Assembly (NCBI GenBank): GCA_014607495.2 | Contig: CP053156.1 | Span: 1,240,001 to 1,304,000, forward strand | Source: Carposina sasakii | Taxonomy: Eukaryota > Arthropoda > Insecta > Lepidoptera > Carposinidae | Length of the DNA stretch: 64,000 nt | Direction of reading: 5' to 3' | In this document: in pieces, positions 10,145-22,200 of the stretch | Position numbering within the stretch: position 1 is the stretch's first letter | Layout: every line of letters starts with the position of its first letter | Program-made: the position numbers and the translations under genes | The notes under the pieces: model-generated | Told to the model about the DNA's origin: nothing | The model's database searches: none | The model's input: only the letters and a program-made list of their open reading frames with translations

Positions 10145-11500
10145 CTATCTTCATCTAGCTGCTCCACAGAGATGTCAACTGGTGTAAGAAATATTCCTTA
10201 AATAGCTTCTTAAGTACGAGTACCACCGATGTAGGAAACTTCAGCTGATGTTCGCGACTGCGCCTGGTAAATTACAAAATATTTCAGTAGTATTTCTAAT
10301 TTATAATCGTGTTGATGATGGTTACCTTCTAAAAGCCATATATTCTGTACTGAAATTGTAGCTCTACTTCATCGATATAACTTATTTTATTGACTACAGA
10401 TTAAAGATAAAAGGAATGCTATTCACAAGTAGGCACTAACTATCAGGAGCGTCGGTATTTAGTTTCCACTCCGAATGTAGCAATGGCGATCAATACACGT
10501 AGCTCTGAGTTTAGGTAAAGCCAAGTTTTGTCACTAATCTATTGGTTTCTTCGAACTAATTAGAAAGTTTTAATTCCTCGCTGACATAGGTGTGAGGTAA
10601 ACTAAGGAGGTAAACCATGGACGAATGTATATAACGGGATCAGACAGGACGTGAACAATGATTAACGAATGTATTTTTATGCAGATTACAAATGCATTTT
10701 GAAATGTAACTAATATATTTGCCGCCCACATTATTTTGCTGTTACCCAAAGTATTTCTTGTACCTAGTAGAATTACGTCAGCTCTCTTTCCGGGTATGTC
10801 TAATGAACCCAGGAGTTTCTCAGACGATGACCCGAAATGCTAAACGTGATTGTAGAATCTTAGGGTTTATTCACTATGGGTGCGCCCACCACCGGGCCCT
10901 ACACCCTCCACTGACCCTCGGATCTGATAACTCATAATTGCGAAAACAGGCACTTGCACTAACTACAATCGCCACGAGGAACCAGACCCGAGCACCTAGC
11001 ATGCAAGACGATACATTGCACTATTCCGAAATCAAAAACTAGATAAATAATCTACATATGTTTCGCCAACAACCGTGGCATCCTCAGGATTATAGAAATT
11101 AGTAAATTAGTAAACCACTAATTATTATGAACCTCTAAAACCCAACACATTACTTACACAGAATTAACTCTTAGGGTTTACTCTGGCGTTCATTCTGAAC
11201 TTGGGATTAAGAGTATTTTAGATGTCGAAACGACGCAATGCCAAAAGCAGTGCAATATCTAACACGCACACAAGCCTGCACACATGTAGTACATTGTACA
11301 GTAGGCACCTAATTTAAAAAAGTAAAATGTCTATACTAACTAATAGCTTTCGGTGACGGCGTTCGCCTATAAAGATACTGGGATCCATAGCAGAGCTCAA
11401 GTCTTGCCCGGGCCAGGTGTCGGCCGCAGAGTATCAGCAAAATCTCGTCTTCAGCAGTACATATGGATCCCAGACAAGCGGCTAAGAGCACACTCCTCAT
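10026..11500 (-). CDS. Bombyxin-like insulin peptide gene (two exons, divergent A chain)
   Basis: It encodes a secreted insulin-family hormone precursor. Exon 1 is 11341-11500 and exon 2 is 10026-10144, joined in phase 1 (N54 split) to give 92 residues, the normal bombyxin size. Residues 1-16 are a signal peptide (MRSVLLAACLGSICTA). The B chain has 'LCGRHLARARLELC' with Cys25 and Cys37 in exact C-x11-C spacing. Dibasic sites are RR45-46 and KR71-72. The A chain begins 'QGLADECCLKP' (Cys79, Cys80) and ends at Cys92. The third A-chain Cys is replaced by Tyr84 and the spacing to the last Cys is 7 instead of 8, so one disulfide cannot form normally. It is either a decaying gene, an allele, or a truly altered hormone. 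Classical Bombyx bombyxin genes have no intron. AATAAA follows 25 nt after the stop. Confidence 0.8.
10861..11097. repeat. Interspersed repeat inside the bombyxin-like gene intron
   Basis: It shares 'cgcccaccac', 'ccctccactgaccctcggat', 'gcacctagca' and 'catatgtttcgccaaca' with 40522-40735, and an inverted diverged copy lies at about 31290-31425. The family is unknown and noncoding. Confidence 0.6.
11341..11500 (-). CDS. Bombyxin-like gene exon 1: signal peptide and B chain
   Basis: I chose the ATG at 11500 because it places a hydrophobic signal peptide directly before the B chain; an in-frame ATG at 11557 would add a charged, non-signal extension. The exon ends 'gct att a|gttagt', phase 1; continuing past this point would stop at TAG. 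A TATAAAA at 11531-11537 is close upstream but lies in AT-rich DNA. Confidence 0.82.
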
Positions 11501-12179
11501 GACCCTGCAACATTTATCATTTTTACTATTTTTTATATTTTTATTTTCTGGAATCAACTATAGTTTGCCTAGTAATTAGATTGCCCGGTTTTATATAGCT
11601 GATTGTTTCAAAATGTACTAAAATTAATATGCAGGAGCGTCGCCAGCTGATGGCCTAGGGTGGTCAGTTGGTATGGAGAATGAGAAAAGTATAAAAAAAG
11701 CATACGGAATATAAGGTTCAGGCATTTCTAGAAGGCAACTAAGTCAAATAGTATCAGGTGAGATTCTCACCGTGAGAAGACTAATGCGAAGTTCAAATTT
11801 ACAAATAATTTTGACCTATTACTGTCAGTGGAGAGTGTAGCACCCAGTGTTAGCGACCACTTATATTAATTATATTTTTATAAACAAATTATCCAGCGTT
11901 GACTAAACTTGAAAATTACTTATAGATCGCCAAAAGTCTATAAAACTCTTAATTATAATTCGTAGGTGGGATGTAATGTACTACCTATACCTAACCCTGT
12001 TTGTTCTATGATAGACAGTGTAAAGTCGCCAGTGACCAATTGTTATTAACTGCGTGACTAACTTGATTACAAATATTGTGTACAAATAAATTTAATAAAC
12101 AAGTTATAGACATAGGTGATACACGCTTTAAAACTGATTCGAATTCAACAGTGCATGCAAAATTTTTGATTTACCTATA

Positions 12180-12300
12180 CCTACATTTTATACCCATAGA
12201 TAGAGTAAAACTTATTAAATAATAATAATATTTATTTATTATTATTATTAAAAAAGATATGAGTTCATAGTTTTACTTTATCTATGGGTATAAAACCCAT
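12180..12300. repeat. Inverted repeat around an (AAT)n/(ATT)n centre
   Basis: 'ttatacccatagatagagtaa' and its inverse 'ttactttatctatgggtataa' flank a centre of AAT and ATT triplets. A small hairpin-forming element. Confidence 0.6.
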
Positions 12301-12364
12301 AGGGGACTTTCTACCCATCCTCCTTTGGTACACAGTTTGCTTGCAGTGTAGAGCCAGAGGAGGG

Positions 12365-12470
12365 ACATAGGCTAATTTTATTCCGGGAAAATATTTTTAT
12401 CCCGGATAATTTCGACATTTAGTTTTCTCTGCAGTCCACGCGGACGGATTCGAGGGCGCTTACTAGCAGT
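12365..12470 (-). repeat. 'gacgcccgcgactccgtcc' repeat, short inverted copy
   Basis: Contains 'gggaaaatatttttatcccg', 'gataatttcgacattt' and 'agtccacgcggacggattcg', the reverse complement of the family head. Confidence 0.65.
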
Positions 12471-12599
12471 TTATAGTTTCGACTTTTCGAGATAAAGCTC
12501 AGCAATATAGAATCTACAGAATATGAGGGCAAAATGACAATAGTGTTGGTATATAGAAAGAATAACGTATATGTAACTAGTAACTAACGACTATTATCT

Positions 12600-12835
12600 A
12601 TCTATCTATTCTATCTATACATATAATTAAATTGTAACAGATCGATGTTTGTGCACGCTAATCTCAGAAACGGCTGGACCGATTTCGATACAGTTTTCAG
12701 GAATGTATTGTGACAGGTCCCACTTAACATATAGGAATACTTTTTATTCCGGGAAAATGTTTTTATCCCGGATAATTTCGACATTTTGATTTTCTGCAGT
12801 CCACGCGGACGGAGTTGCGGGTGTCCACTAGTAGA
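12600..12835 (-). repeat. 'gacgcccgcgactccgtcc' repeat, inverted copy
   Basis: It carries the tail 'gcacgctaatctcagaaacg', the core 'cccggataatttcgacattt' and the head 'gcagtccacgcggacggagt', all in reverse orientation relative to 8876 and 29280. Confidence 0.7.
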
Positions 12836-13388
12836 AAATTCGTAGACATTGAATCTATGAGCAAATACATAGCATAGTTTCCATTCCATTAACTAGGTAG
12901 TGCATTTACGGCATACTTAGCATTAAATTAATTTATTTTACTTCCGGTGTAACTTACCGGTTTCTAGGAAATTATTTTCTATTGCTTCGAGGAAGAAATG
13001 GTAATGAATTAATGAAGTTTGCTACAAGCTTTTAGCTAAAGCCATCTATTTGTAAATATCTACTACCTACGTTATTACAGACTTAAGGAGATAAAAACAT
13101 TTCTAAAATTTTCTTATTCTTTGTTATTCTTTAATTACTTAAAACTTCATTGTAGCGTGGACTTTAAGGATCAACCAAAACAAAATATAAAAATATTTGA
13201 AATAATAATCGTTTGGAAACTGACCGTAGTCAATTTAACTAAGTACTATTTAGGTACACGGCGGCCCGTCCACCATTTCGATTTCGTGCCGCTACAGTTT
13301 GTAATAACAATAAATATAAGCGTCAATAAATTGAAAATTTTATTAAAACATTCAATTTAGTAACCAACTAAAATGTAGGTAGTACCTT

Positions 13389-13815
13389 CTGCCGGTGATG
13401 ACCTACGGTGCCGAGACGTGGTCTCTAACTATATGCCTTATAAAGAAGCTCAGGATCGCACAGCGAACAATGGAGAGAGCTATGCTTGGGATCTCTCTGC
13501 GTGATCGAATCAGAAATGAGGAGATCCGCAGACGTACAAAGATCACCGACATAGCTCAACGGTCCAGCAAGCTGAAGTGGCAATGGGCAGGGCAAATAGC
13601 TCGAAGAACTGATGGCCGATGGAGTCGGAAAGTTCTAGAGTGGATACCACGTATCGTATCGCAAGCGCAGCGTGGGAAGGCCACCCGCGAGGTGGACGGA
13701 CGACCTGGCCAAGGTCACGGGCGACGGTTGGATGCAGGCTGCTTCCGACCGGTCGGAGTGGAGGTTGTTGTGGGAGGCCTATGTCCAACAGTGGACTTCT
13801 CAGTAGTAATGTGAT
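13389..13815 (+). pseudogene. RTE-clade LINE ORF2 C-terminal remnant
   Basis: It translates to the C-terminal part of an RTE-type reverse transcriptase: 'TYGAETWSLT', '[20 protein letters not shown]', 'DIAQRSSKLKWQWAGQIARR' and 'TDGRWSRKVLEW'. The frame then breaks, and the nucleotide sequence continues to the standard 3' end 'ggcctatgtccaacagtgga'. It is 5'-truncated with no catalytic domain. Only the 3' end of this family recurs at many other places in the window. Confidence 0.85.
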
Positions 13816-13869
13816 ATTGATATCGCAATATATTACCCTAACCCGACCGAGAGGAGACATTACCATTTT

Positions 13870-14400
13870 TCAGAAGCAACTTTTCAGTGGCAGTTTACAT
13901 GCGAAACATTTAAATGCACTTTGGGTAAGTATGCAGAAAGTGAACTCGCTTCTACTATTAGTTTTAGTTTTCAGTATTTACTCAGTAGGGTTTTTGAATG
14001 TATTTGTTTGTTTGATGTTATTTTACCTACGCGAAAATATAAAATTTATCAAGACTGGTTTATATCTAACATTTCTTTCGTTACACAGAGACCATTCAAT
14101 TTTAAAGGTTTAGTGATTTGGTTAAAGAGTTATCTTAATTCTTTTAACAATGTCGGTGGGCGTCTTTCCACTAGACGACATTTTGGAATTATAAATGACC
14201 CAGTGCATTACTTAGAAACCAAGCATTGCGAATTACATCTTTCTTCGCGTTAACAAGAAAATACACGTGTGTAAAACAGCTTACTTTAGCTTTATCGAGA
14301 CTACTAAACTGAGATAGAATCGTTACTCAAGTCTATAAGTTCCAAATACCCACACTAAATGATAAGTACCTACAAGGTAGGCTCTACCATACGAACTTTT
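13870..14400. other. Intergenic, unassigned open frame
   Basis: Open sequence at 13921-14253 is AT-rich with no motif I recognise. No splice or poly(A) pattern supports a gene. Confidence 0.3.
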
Positions 14401-14401
14401 C

Positions 14402-14640
14402 TGTTTTTTGACGTTCATTGGTCGATAGTGGCCGACGTCATTACAAGGGGCACATGTCTGTGGGTAACTTGTCTAGTTTATAGGTACAGTTGTTTACAAT
14501 ATCGAATTTAGGAACACGACAGTTTCGAGGTGCTGTCACAATAGAATAATGCACCCTCGACTCCATCCACGTCATTTTGTCAAAGGGAGACTGTAAGTAG
14601 GCGTAACTTATTTTATAAGGTCAACGGAAGAACTACTCAC
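14402..14640 (-). mobile_element. LTR-retrotransposon leader fragment, second copy
   Basis: It shares 'catgtctgtgggtaact', 'aatatcgaattta', 'acacgacagtttcgaggtgc', 'aatgcaccctcgactccatc' and 'gcgtaacttattttata' with 16890-17200. It therefore covers the gag start and upstream leader of the same element in the same orientation, and it is degraded. Confidence 0.6.
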
Positions 14641-16341
14641 ACGTTCGTGTGTACCTATAACCAAATGTTACTTTAAAGTAAACTAAGGCTCGGCTTATTA
14701 CTAGGGATCTTTATCATGAAGAAATACCATAGCCCTCATAATAATCTCACAGGCAAATCAGACCTTACATAGCACAGGTGTAATGCCCTTTCACGTGAGC
14801 AAAGTCGTATAACAGGGCGTAAACAGTCTCACAGAGATACAGGTAGACCAACTGAAGACAAACTTTAGTCACTTTGACTAGACAGTAAGCTTCAGGTTTT
14901 ATCTTTGTTTACACAGAACTACACATAGTGTACAGCAGGTCTAATCACCATTGACTAACAATGTAAGTAGTCCATCAGGTCATATATATAACACAGGTCA
15001 GACAAGAATGTTCAGCAGTAAAAAACAGAATCTAGTGAAATGGTTCAGGTACAGGTTCTCAAGATCACAGAAACACAGGTACACATAGTGTACAGCAGGT
15101 GAGATGATCTTGAAAATAGAACAAACAATCTCTTTAAACAGTTCATAAAGTCCCAGGTCCCACTACACTCAGCCGCGCACCGCGCCCTGAACGGCTCGTA
15201 TTTACCTACGACTGAAGTGTATAGTGTTACAAATAATATTGCCATGCTATGTGCGAAATGTTTTCGGATTTCAATTTGATACTGTAAGGCCGATGTAATA
15301 ACTAAATTATAATAATCAGAATATTGTATAGAATTGCTTACATTGAAATAAAATAAACAAAATTATTAAAAATTACTAAGTATATTGTTAATAAGCACAA
15401 GTAAGCTTATAGATGTGATGCGCCTATGTTTATATTATATTACTTCACTGGGTAGATATAACATAATATCCTATAATGTGTGATAATATCCAACTTACTA
15501 AGGATTACTAATCTGGACGACATTACTTTTCCCATACAGTTAAGAACTTCTGCATACTTTGCATATTGCAAGTACCATATAGATGATTTTTTGCAAATAT
15601 ATATATTCAGTTAAACTTTAAAACGATTTAGAACTAAGTCTATTGCTACTACATAGCAAACACAGACTTGCAAAACGTAAACTAAACTCTCTGGAGTTTA
15701 CTCATTAGGTACTGAACATTACCTATAGCTAGAATCATCATGCCTTTTATTAAAACCCAAGTTTTCGCCAATAATTTCATTTCACAACAAATGAAATCAA
15801 TGTTCTATCTCACTAGCAAATATTCAGCACTTTAATTCAATTAAAAATTGTAAAACATACCTTATTTATCATATCCTCAGAAAGCTCCTCCATAGTACTA
15901 TATAGATAGGTACGCACGATCTCTCTCAGCGCCAGTTTTGGAATTGAGTTCAGATAATCTATCCACAAGATCTTGCAAACGGTGAACTAATTTGCGCTAC
16001 TCATAGTCGATAAGGGCGGCGATAAACTGTACGAGTAGGATCCTTAAGTTTTATTATTATATCGCCAGTGGTCACACGAATTCGCGGTACAACAAACGCA
16101 TTTTCAATATACCCTCAAGACTATTTCTGAAAGGAACCGGAATGTCCGTAATAATCGTACTAAAATCTATTACCATATTTGAACACTATAACAAGTTATC
16201 GGTTTAGTAACCGATATACACTCTCCGTGTATGTGAACAGTTAAATCGTGTTTAAGAATATCGGAACCGATCATTATATCATACGGAATGTACTGTACTC
16301 GTCTGGTAGGATAAGAAATGTTATTTGTAAACAATGTCTGT
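14641..16341. other. Gene-free stretch with repeated 'cacaggt' motifs
   Basis: Between about 14770 and 15115 the motif (a)cacaggt / tacagcaggt recurs irregularly, and 'acacatagtgtacagcaggt' occurs twice (near 14923 and 15080). The rest is AT-rich. A minus-strand open frame at 15045-15245 has no recognisable product. Confidence 0.4.
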
Positions 16342-17200
16342 CTATAAGCACTTCACATAATATTTGTTCGGTGCAATAGATATGACCGTTACCGACATAG
16401 TAAATGCTTGAAGCTCTTGAATTAACTTTGACCTGGTTTTAATATCATTTGTAAAAGCTAAACGATTGATATTGGCATTTATTTGTGCAAGATGGGCTAG
16501 CACATACGAAACTGCAATTTCTTCGGCACTCATAGCACTCACATTAAACGGCTCGCGTACCCTATTGGTCGACTATGCCGCACAGGTTTCAGCACAATCG
16601 TAGCGAGCAAGAAATAGTTGCTTGGATTGACTCCAAGTCATACCTGTACTATTTGGGAAAGCCACATAGATGCACATACAACTGAGGGCGATTATCAGGC
16701 GCCTCCTTCTAATTTTCCGTGAGACATATCCACCGTGGAGCACCAAGAAACACAATCAACTTCGCTAGGTTGAATTCTGGTAACTTGATTATACTCGATG
16801 TCGTTGGTTCACGTATGGCTTCAACCATGCGCATCATAGTTCGGTTCTGTAGCTCAAAAAGTTCTTTCCAATGGGTGGTGCATGTCCCACTTCTGATGAC
16901 GTCATTGGTCGAAGGTCCTGTAGTGGCATCGTCATTACCAATTCCAGGGGCAGAATCCATGTCTGTGGGTAACTCGGGCAAACCAGTATAGATAACTCAG
17001 TTTAAATAGGTACAGTATAGTTTAATTAAATAACAATATCGAATTTAAATAAAAGTGAACACGACAGTTTCGAGGTGCTGTCAACAATAGAATAATGCAC
17101 CCTCGACTCCATCCACGTGCATTTTGTCAAAGCTAAACTAGCGACACCACACGCTGTTCACTGTAACTAACGTAGACCAATCAGCGTAACTTATTTTATA
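16342..17200 (-). pseudogene. Ty3/gypsy-type gag remnant and leader
   Basis: Three minus-strand frames (16709-16981, 16573-16755, 16342-16542) together look like one gag protein broken by frameshifts: an acidic N-terminus, 'KLPEFN', 'TWSQSKQLFLARYD' and a helical 'EEIAVSYVLAHLAQINANIN' part, as in gypsy-like capsids. The stretch right of 16981 is the untranslated leader or LTR edge. No protease, reverse transcriptase or integrase was seen nearby. The joined protein is not written out. Confidence 0.65.
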
Positions 17201-17234
17201 AACAAACATAAGTCAAAATAAATGCTTGCGTCGA

Positions 17235-17258
17235 CATATATATATATATATATATGTA
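17235..17258. repeat. (TA)n microsatellite
   Basis: About eleven uninterrupted AT dinucleotides next to the retroelement leader. Confidence 0.85.
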
Positions 17259-17575
17259 ACACATACGAGTACGGCTCTGTTCCTGAAATGGGGTAGCCAG
17301 AACTGCAGGATCATAAAGATGATCTCATAGCCACGTTTTTCATAGCTCTATCACTAGAACAGCTGCATATTCGTCCGTGCATGTCTTAGTCTGAGGAACT
17401 CTGGCATTCTCTCAGGCGATAACCTAGCTTCGTTTTTTCCTGTAGATGGCATTTACATCGATTATTTGTATGTGTGCTCGGGATTCTCGATTTTATTTAG
17501 CTCTTGTAGTCCTCTTAAGATATGTCCGCGCTATGCGAAAAAGTGATGTAAAATAATCATTAATGTTATTGTTGA

Positions 17576-17772
17576 CGGACGATTGGTGTAGTTGGTAGTG
17601 TCTCTGCCTGCGGCGCCATAGGTCCTGGGTTTGAATCCCGGTAGGTGCAAACATTGATATGATGAATATCGATGTTTGTTTCCGAGTCGTTGATGTTTCT
17701 ACACTTATCTCGACCTTAGGGATATTACTGTGGGATACTTAGGTTAATGTGTTGTGAAGTATGTGAATATTT
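17576..17772 (+). mobile_element. tRNA-derived SINE
   Basis: The A-box-like 'ggtgtagttggtagtg' and B-box-like 'gggtttgaatcccg' have tRNA spacing. They are followed by the family body 'acattgatatgatgaatatc' and a T-rich tail. Related copies are at 29630 (inverted), 32563 and 33377. The body and tail show it is a SINE, not a tRNA gene. Confidence 0.8.
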
Positions 17773-17774
17773 AT

Positions 17775-18068
17775 TTATTTACCTACCTGATAGATAACAC
17801 AATGGGGCTTACAGAAAAATTCAGCCATTTTATTCACTAGAGCTGAGCGTTCTGTGGCCGTAGTAAATCGAGAACTGTTCACTAAACTATAATGCAGTAG
17901 CCGCAACTGAGAGCTGGTCAGTATTTCACAAATAAACCTAGTTGTACACTTGTAACTAGTAGCTAATAAAGTTTGAAGCAACCCTTGAAACCTACTGTTG
18001 GATAGTGATTCACAAAAGATAGCTAAACCTTCAGTAAAATTCAAAATGAATAATGTCTCTATTTTCAT
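17775..18068 (-). other. Unassigned open frame ending at a donor-like site
   Basis: A 97-codon frame ('FTEGLAIFCESLSNSRFQGL', 'TSSQLRLLHYSLVNSSRF') that runs into 'atctatcag|gtaggt', a plausible donor at 17787. It looks more protein-like than its neighbours but I do not recognise it. It could be an exon or an old transposon gene. It abuts the SINE tail. Confidence 0.3.
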
Positions 18069-18249
18069 TTCGATAAATTTGCAGAGGATAGGAAACTATT
18101 TTATATTTTACAAATAAAATATTCCTTACAATCACGAGGCTAGTTCCCGCGCTGATTATCCAGTGAGATCCCCTGGACCAGATAGGATCCGGAGCATCTG
18201 AGTCCCTGTTGTGGAGGCTGGTAGCATGTTTGTAAGGACGTGATACTGG

Positions 18250-18335
18250 TTAGGTCTTCAGCCTATTGCAGTCCACTGCTGGACATAGGCCTCCCCCAGG
18301 GCACGCCACAAGGCTACTGCCATAGCGGTTTTATG
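18250..18335 (-). repeat. RTE LINE 3' end, inverted
   Basis: 'cagcctattgcagtccactg' followed by 'ctggacataggcctccccca' is the reverse complement of the RTE 3' terminus. The minus frame ends '[14 protein letters not shown]', the usual C-terminus of these ORF2 proteins. Confidence 0.8.
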
Positions 18336-19040
18336 GTTAGGTAGATACATCAAAATTCTTACGCAGACGATTCTTTTTGTATATGTATATGAGGTTGTAA
18401 AATATGTTACCAAACCTATTGACCTAATTATTAATCGACGGTAGAAGGGACCAGATAAAGGCAATTGAAGCATTGAAAATCCCGGGGAACAGTAAGCGAC
18501 GTATTAACTGATTTACGTATTTAAACAAATAACATTCTTTTGCTATTATTCGAATATCAAAATACGAGGATAAGTGCTATCGGATTGAACAAACCTGTAT
18601 GTAAAATGTTCCTATATTCTTAGTTTCGGTTTGATGTGTACTACATACTTTACAGCCATTGTTCTGCGTTTACTAGAATTCCTTCCATTAGTGCAAATCA
18701 GTTAAGTATGTGGGATTGTTAACTTTCTAAGAAAAGAATCTTTATTTACTTTAGTTTTCACTTTATCCCCTTTGTTTATTTATAGTCTTGTGCTGATACC
18801 CGCTACTTACTAGAATACATCACATACCTACTTACCTTCCGTGAATAATGTAAGAGGCGACTAGAGACTCAGCATTTTCTCAGGCAATAACCTGGTATCT
18901 TCACTTGTATCTGTGCCCTCAATGCTAAGCGTAGCTGTAGGATCTCCTTTATGGCCTTGCGGTTTTTGCTATATACATACATATGTATGTATGTATGTTT
19001 TTTTAAGCTGACACAAGGTAAAGAGTCAGAAAGTTGGTCT
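18336..19040. other. Intergenic, nothing recognised
   Basis: AT-rich. Contains a short (CATA/TATG)n palindromic run at about 18975-19000 and no supported gene. Confidence 0.4.
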
Positions 19041-19047
19041 TACATAA

Positions 19048-19053
19048 TTTATT
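19048..19053 (-). terminator. Poly(A) signal of ILP-A
   Basis: AATAAA on the minus strand about 47 nt past the stop, which suggests a short 3' UTR. Confidence 0.5.
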
Positions 19054-19099
19054 TACATATTTACAAGAGTCAATATAAATATCTTTGGTTTTAATACTT

Positions 19100-19299
19100 T
19101 TAATCATTCTTATACAGTTCAGGTCGATGATGTTTGAGCGCATCATTGTCGCCGCAGTAAGCAATGATTTCACGTAGCGGGCAAGGTTTCTCACAGCATT
19201 TGGTCGCCACCTGGCGGATGATTCGTCGACGTCTCTTCTCATGAGATGCCTGTTCAACCCTGTGTAAATGCTCTTGCAGTTCACTGGGTACCAACTTGC
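19100..19299 (-). CDS. ILP-A exon 3: C-peptide, A chain and stop
   Basis: The acceptor 'actttatttacag' gives phase 1, matching exon 2. It encodes 'GKLVPSELQ', the tetrabasic RRRR site and the A chain, and ends at TAA 19100-19102. Confidence 0.9.
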
Positions 19300-22200
19300 C
19301 TGTAAATAAAGTTAGTGCTGGTAAAGTTACCGGTATTATTTCCACTCAGGTATTTTGTTATATGCTTTCAGAATTTAACGAGATTCTTTCATTAAAGCCT
19401 TTTTACGCTGTAAAATGCAGGTTGAGGTGTAAGGTGCAGGAAGGTACATGTACAGGAAGTACGTTGTAAAAAGATATAGGTAGGTAAGTTGATTTTTACT
19501 TCACAGTTAGCAAGTTCACTCTGCAATATCTAAACAAGGCTTTAAACATTATTTGGCACCGAAAGTAGCTTAGTTAATACCTACAGCTTCTTGTAACCAT
19601 AAGTCTATACTGGGTGTAAAAAGACAACTTTGTTCTTTTAATACCTTGTATTCTTTGTAACATCACGATAATTTTTTTCTATGGAAGCATCCCTGGGAAA
19701 CCACGGGTTTCCAAGATATTAGAGGTCCAAAGTTACATTAATATTATCATTTTTTACATAAATCCATCTGAAATCGGTTAACTAACATTTTTTTCAAAGA
19801 TACCATGTCAAAATGTTATAATGTTAGTTTTGTAGTACATTTATATTTTGAGCATCAAACGAATACATTGCTTGCAATAAAATGACAGTATTTTTTCATA
19901 ATTTTTTTGTCGTTTCCCAGGGTTGGTTCCATAGAAGAAAATGATCGTAACCTTATAAAGAATACGAGGTATTAAAAAAACATCGTTGTCTTTTTACACC
20001 CTGTATATTGAGTGACAAACATCTTCACATACTTTCTATATTTATAGCACGACTAGTAGGATGGCGTGGTTTAAAAAGTTGCACTGTTAGGAGGCAAAAT
20101 ACTGTTTGATTGAGAAAAACATCGACTACGAACATCACTAGTCGGTCACTTCTGGTTAATGTGACACAACACAAATAGTGGGGATTATAGAAGATGGCGC
20201 GAGTAACTTGTGACCGAATTTCGATATTTATTGTCAATTAAACAATAAATTAATCAATTAAACCAGTTTTCATACCAAGAGTTATTTTAATAATACGTGA
20301 ATAGACTTCAAAAGAAATCTTATCTGATTTCTTAATCCTCTACCTCTGAAATATAATACACAACAATGATTTTGATTAATTATATCCTAAACAAAGACAT
20401 CAAATAAAGTTTGCTTTTGTATGCTAATAACTACCAGTAGAATACAAACCAAGAAAAACAAATTGGCTTTTATTTACAAATAACAATAAAGTCATCCTTA
20501 AATATATAACAAGGACCTTTAAAAATGAAATTTTTTGTTTTTCTGGATCACTTTCTCGTATTGGCTCCAAATGTAGTCCCATTTCCGAATTCTCCTTGCT
20601 CTTCTGAGATGCAGCCAAGTTTCTTTAAACTGTTAGTAATAACCATACATATACTTTATTGAACGTATGTTCCTTCGTAAAGAACAACGGACGTGATGCT
20701 GTCAATGCATTTTTCAGATTGAAGCACAAAAGTAGCGTGTATGTGGGCTCCCTCCATTTTTTAGTTGGCGATACACACGTCATTCATTACATATCTTACA
20801 TTTTTTGCAGTTACGATCCTTAAAAGCTCCCTACTTCTATGGTTTGCAGTATGTATTTTGGGTATTTTATCTTGACTTCGATGGGAAGATTAAAATAACA
20901 CAGAGTTTTATATTTGACGTAAACAATAAGCTCTCACATCCCAAATACAAAAGGAATTAACATCATTTTTACACTTTTTGGAATATCGTGCAACAAAAAT
21001 GGCGTCGTTTCTTGGCAATTCGTGCATGAATACTACCGCTTACTATGAATACTTCCTTTGCTCTTCCACTCTGTAAAATATTTAATTTTCATTGTATTGA
21101 TAACAATAAATGAAACTCTGTCCGTTATTCTAACAACAAACCAAAAAAAAAAAAAATTATACACAACAATGACCGACAGTATGCTAATAACTACCCAAAC
21201 TTGGTAATAACTATTATTATCCTCTGAGGTTTATCAATCAGGCGTCAGCTTACTAGCCATTGGGTTCTAAATAATAACGGAAATAATGGAAGTAGCGAAG
21301 GTAGAGTTGTGTGCAGTGCTTATTAAAGTAATATGAGTGTAGGTTTGGCCAGGCTACCGTTTCAAGTAGGTAGTTTTGCTTCCACGTGTACTGATTACTA
21401 GAATATGTGAATTAAGTGTGGAAACTGGAGAAAGACCTTAAAGTTTTTCCGTATTTTGAATACTGGTGCTGATACGGAGCTTCACTAGAATACATCAGCT
21501 GCATCTGTTTCCGTGCATGTCATAAGAGTCGACCAAGACCAAACCTCTCAGGCGTCTCTTACATGTGTTCCCGCTTGGCTTAACATGGCTGTGGGATCTT
21601 ATTGATAATCTTGCAGTTCTGGCTACCCCATTTCGATTGTAATGGTAATTTATTAGCCTTACGTTAGAAGCACACATTAAGAAGTCCTCAATCCCATTGT
21701 TATACAAATATAATTGTAATATTAATAAAGAAAATGGAAAAAATTCTCACCCGGGTACGAACCCACGACCTTCACTTTAATTCTGAATACCTACTTACTT
21801 TAAAACATTATATCAGTAAACAAACTTATAAATATAATTTTGTTTATAAATTTATCTTAGATATTATATATTATAAAATTATTAATAAAGGGAAAAAATT
21901 CCTCACCCGGGTGGGAATCGAACCCACGACCTTTTTTGTGTTGTGATTAGGTAGAATTTTACCATCTCTTTTCTAAATTACATATTGAATTTTTATAATT
22001 GAATTAGTATTTTTACTTACTTTAAAACATTATATCAGTATTATATATAATTTTGTATTTTTGAAGGTAAAAAGTATTTTTAGTATTATAGTATATATTA
22101 TTATATAGTATTTTTGAAGGTAAAAAGCGGTCCCCCGACGCGACAAAATTTAATCAAAAATTTCATACGTACGGTCAACAGCAGGCACTAACCTAACCAT

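Noticed and set aside
14402..17200. The two similar leader segments considered as an LTR pair of one provirus-like element
   Set aside because: Both copies include the start of gag and not only an LTR, so they are two separate degraded fragments in the same orientation.
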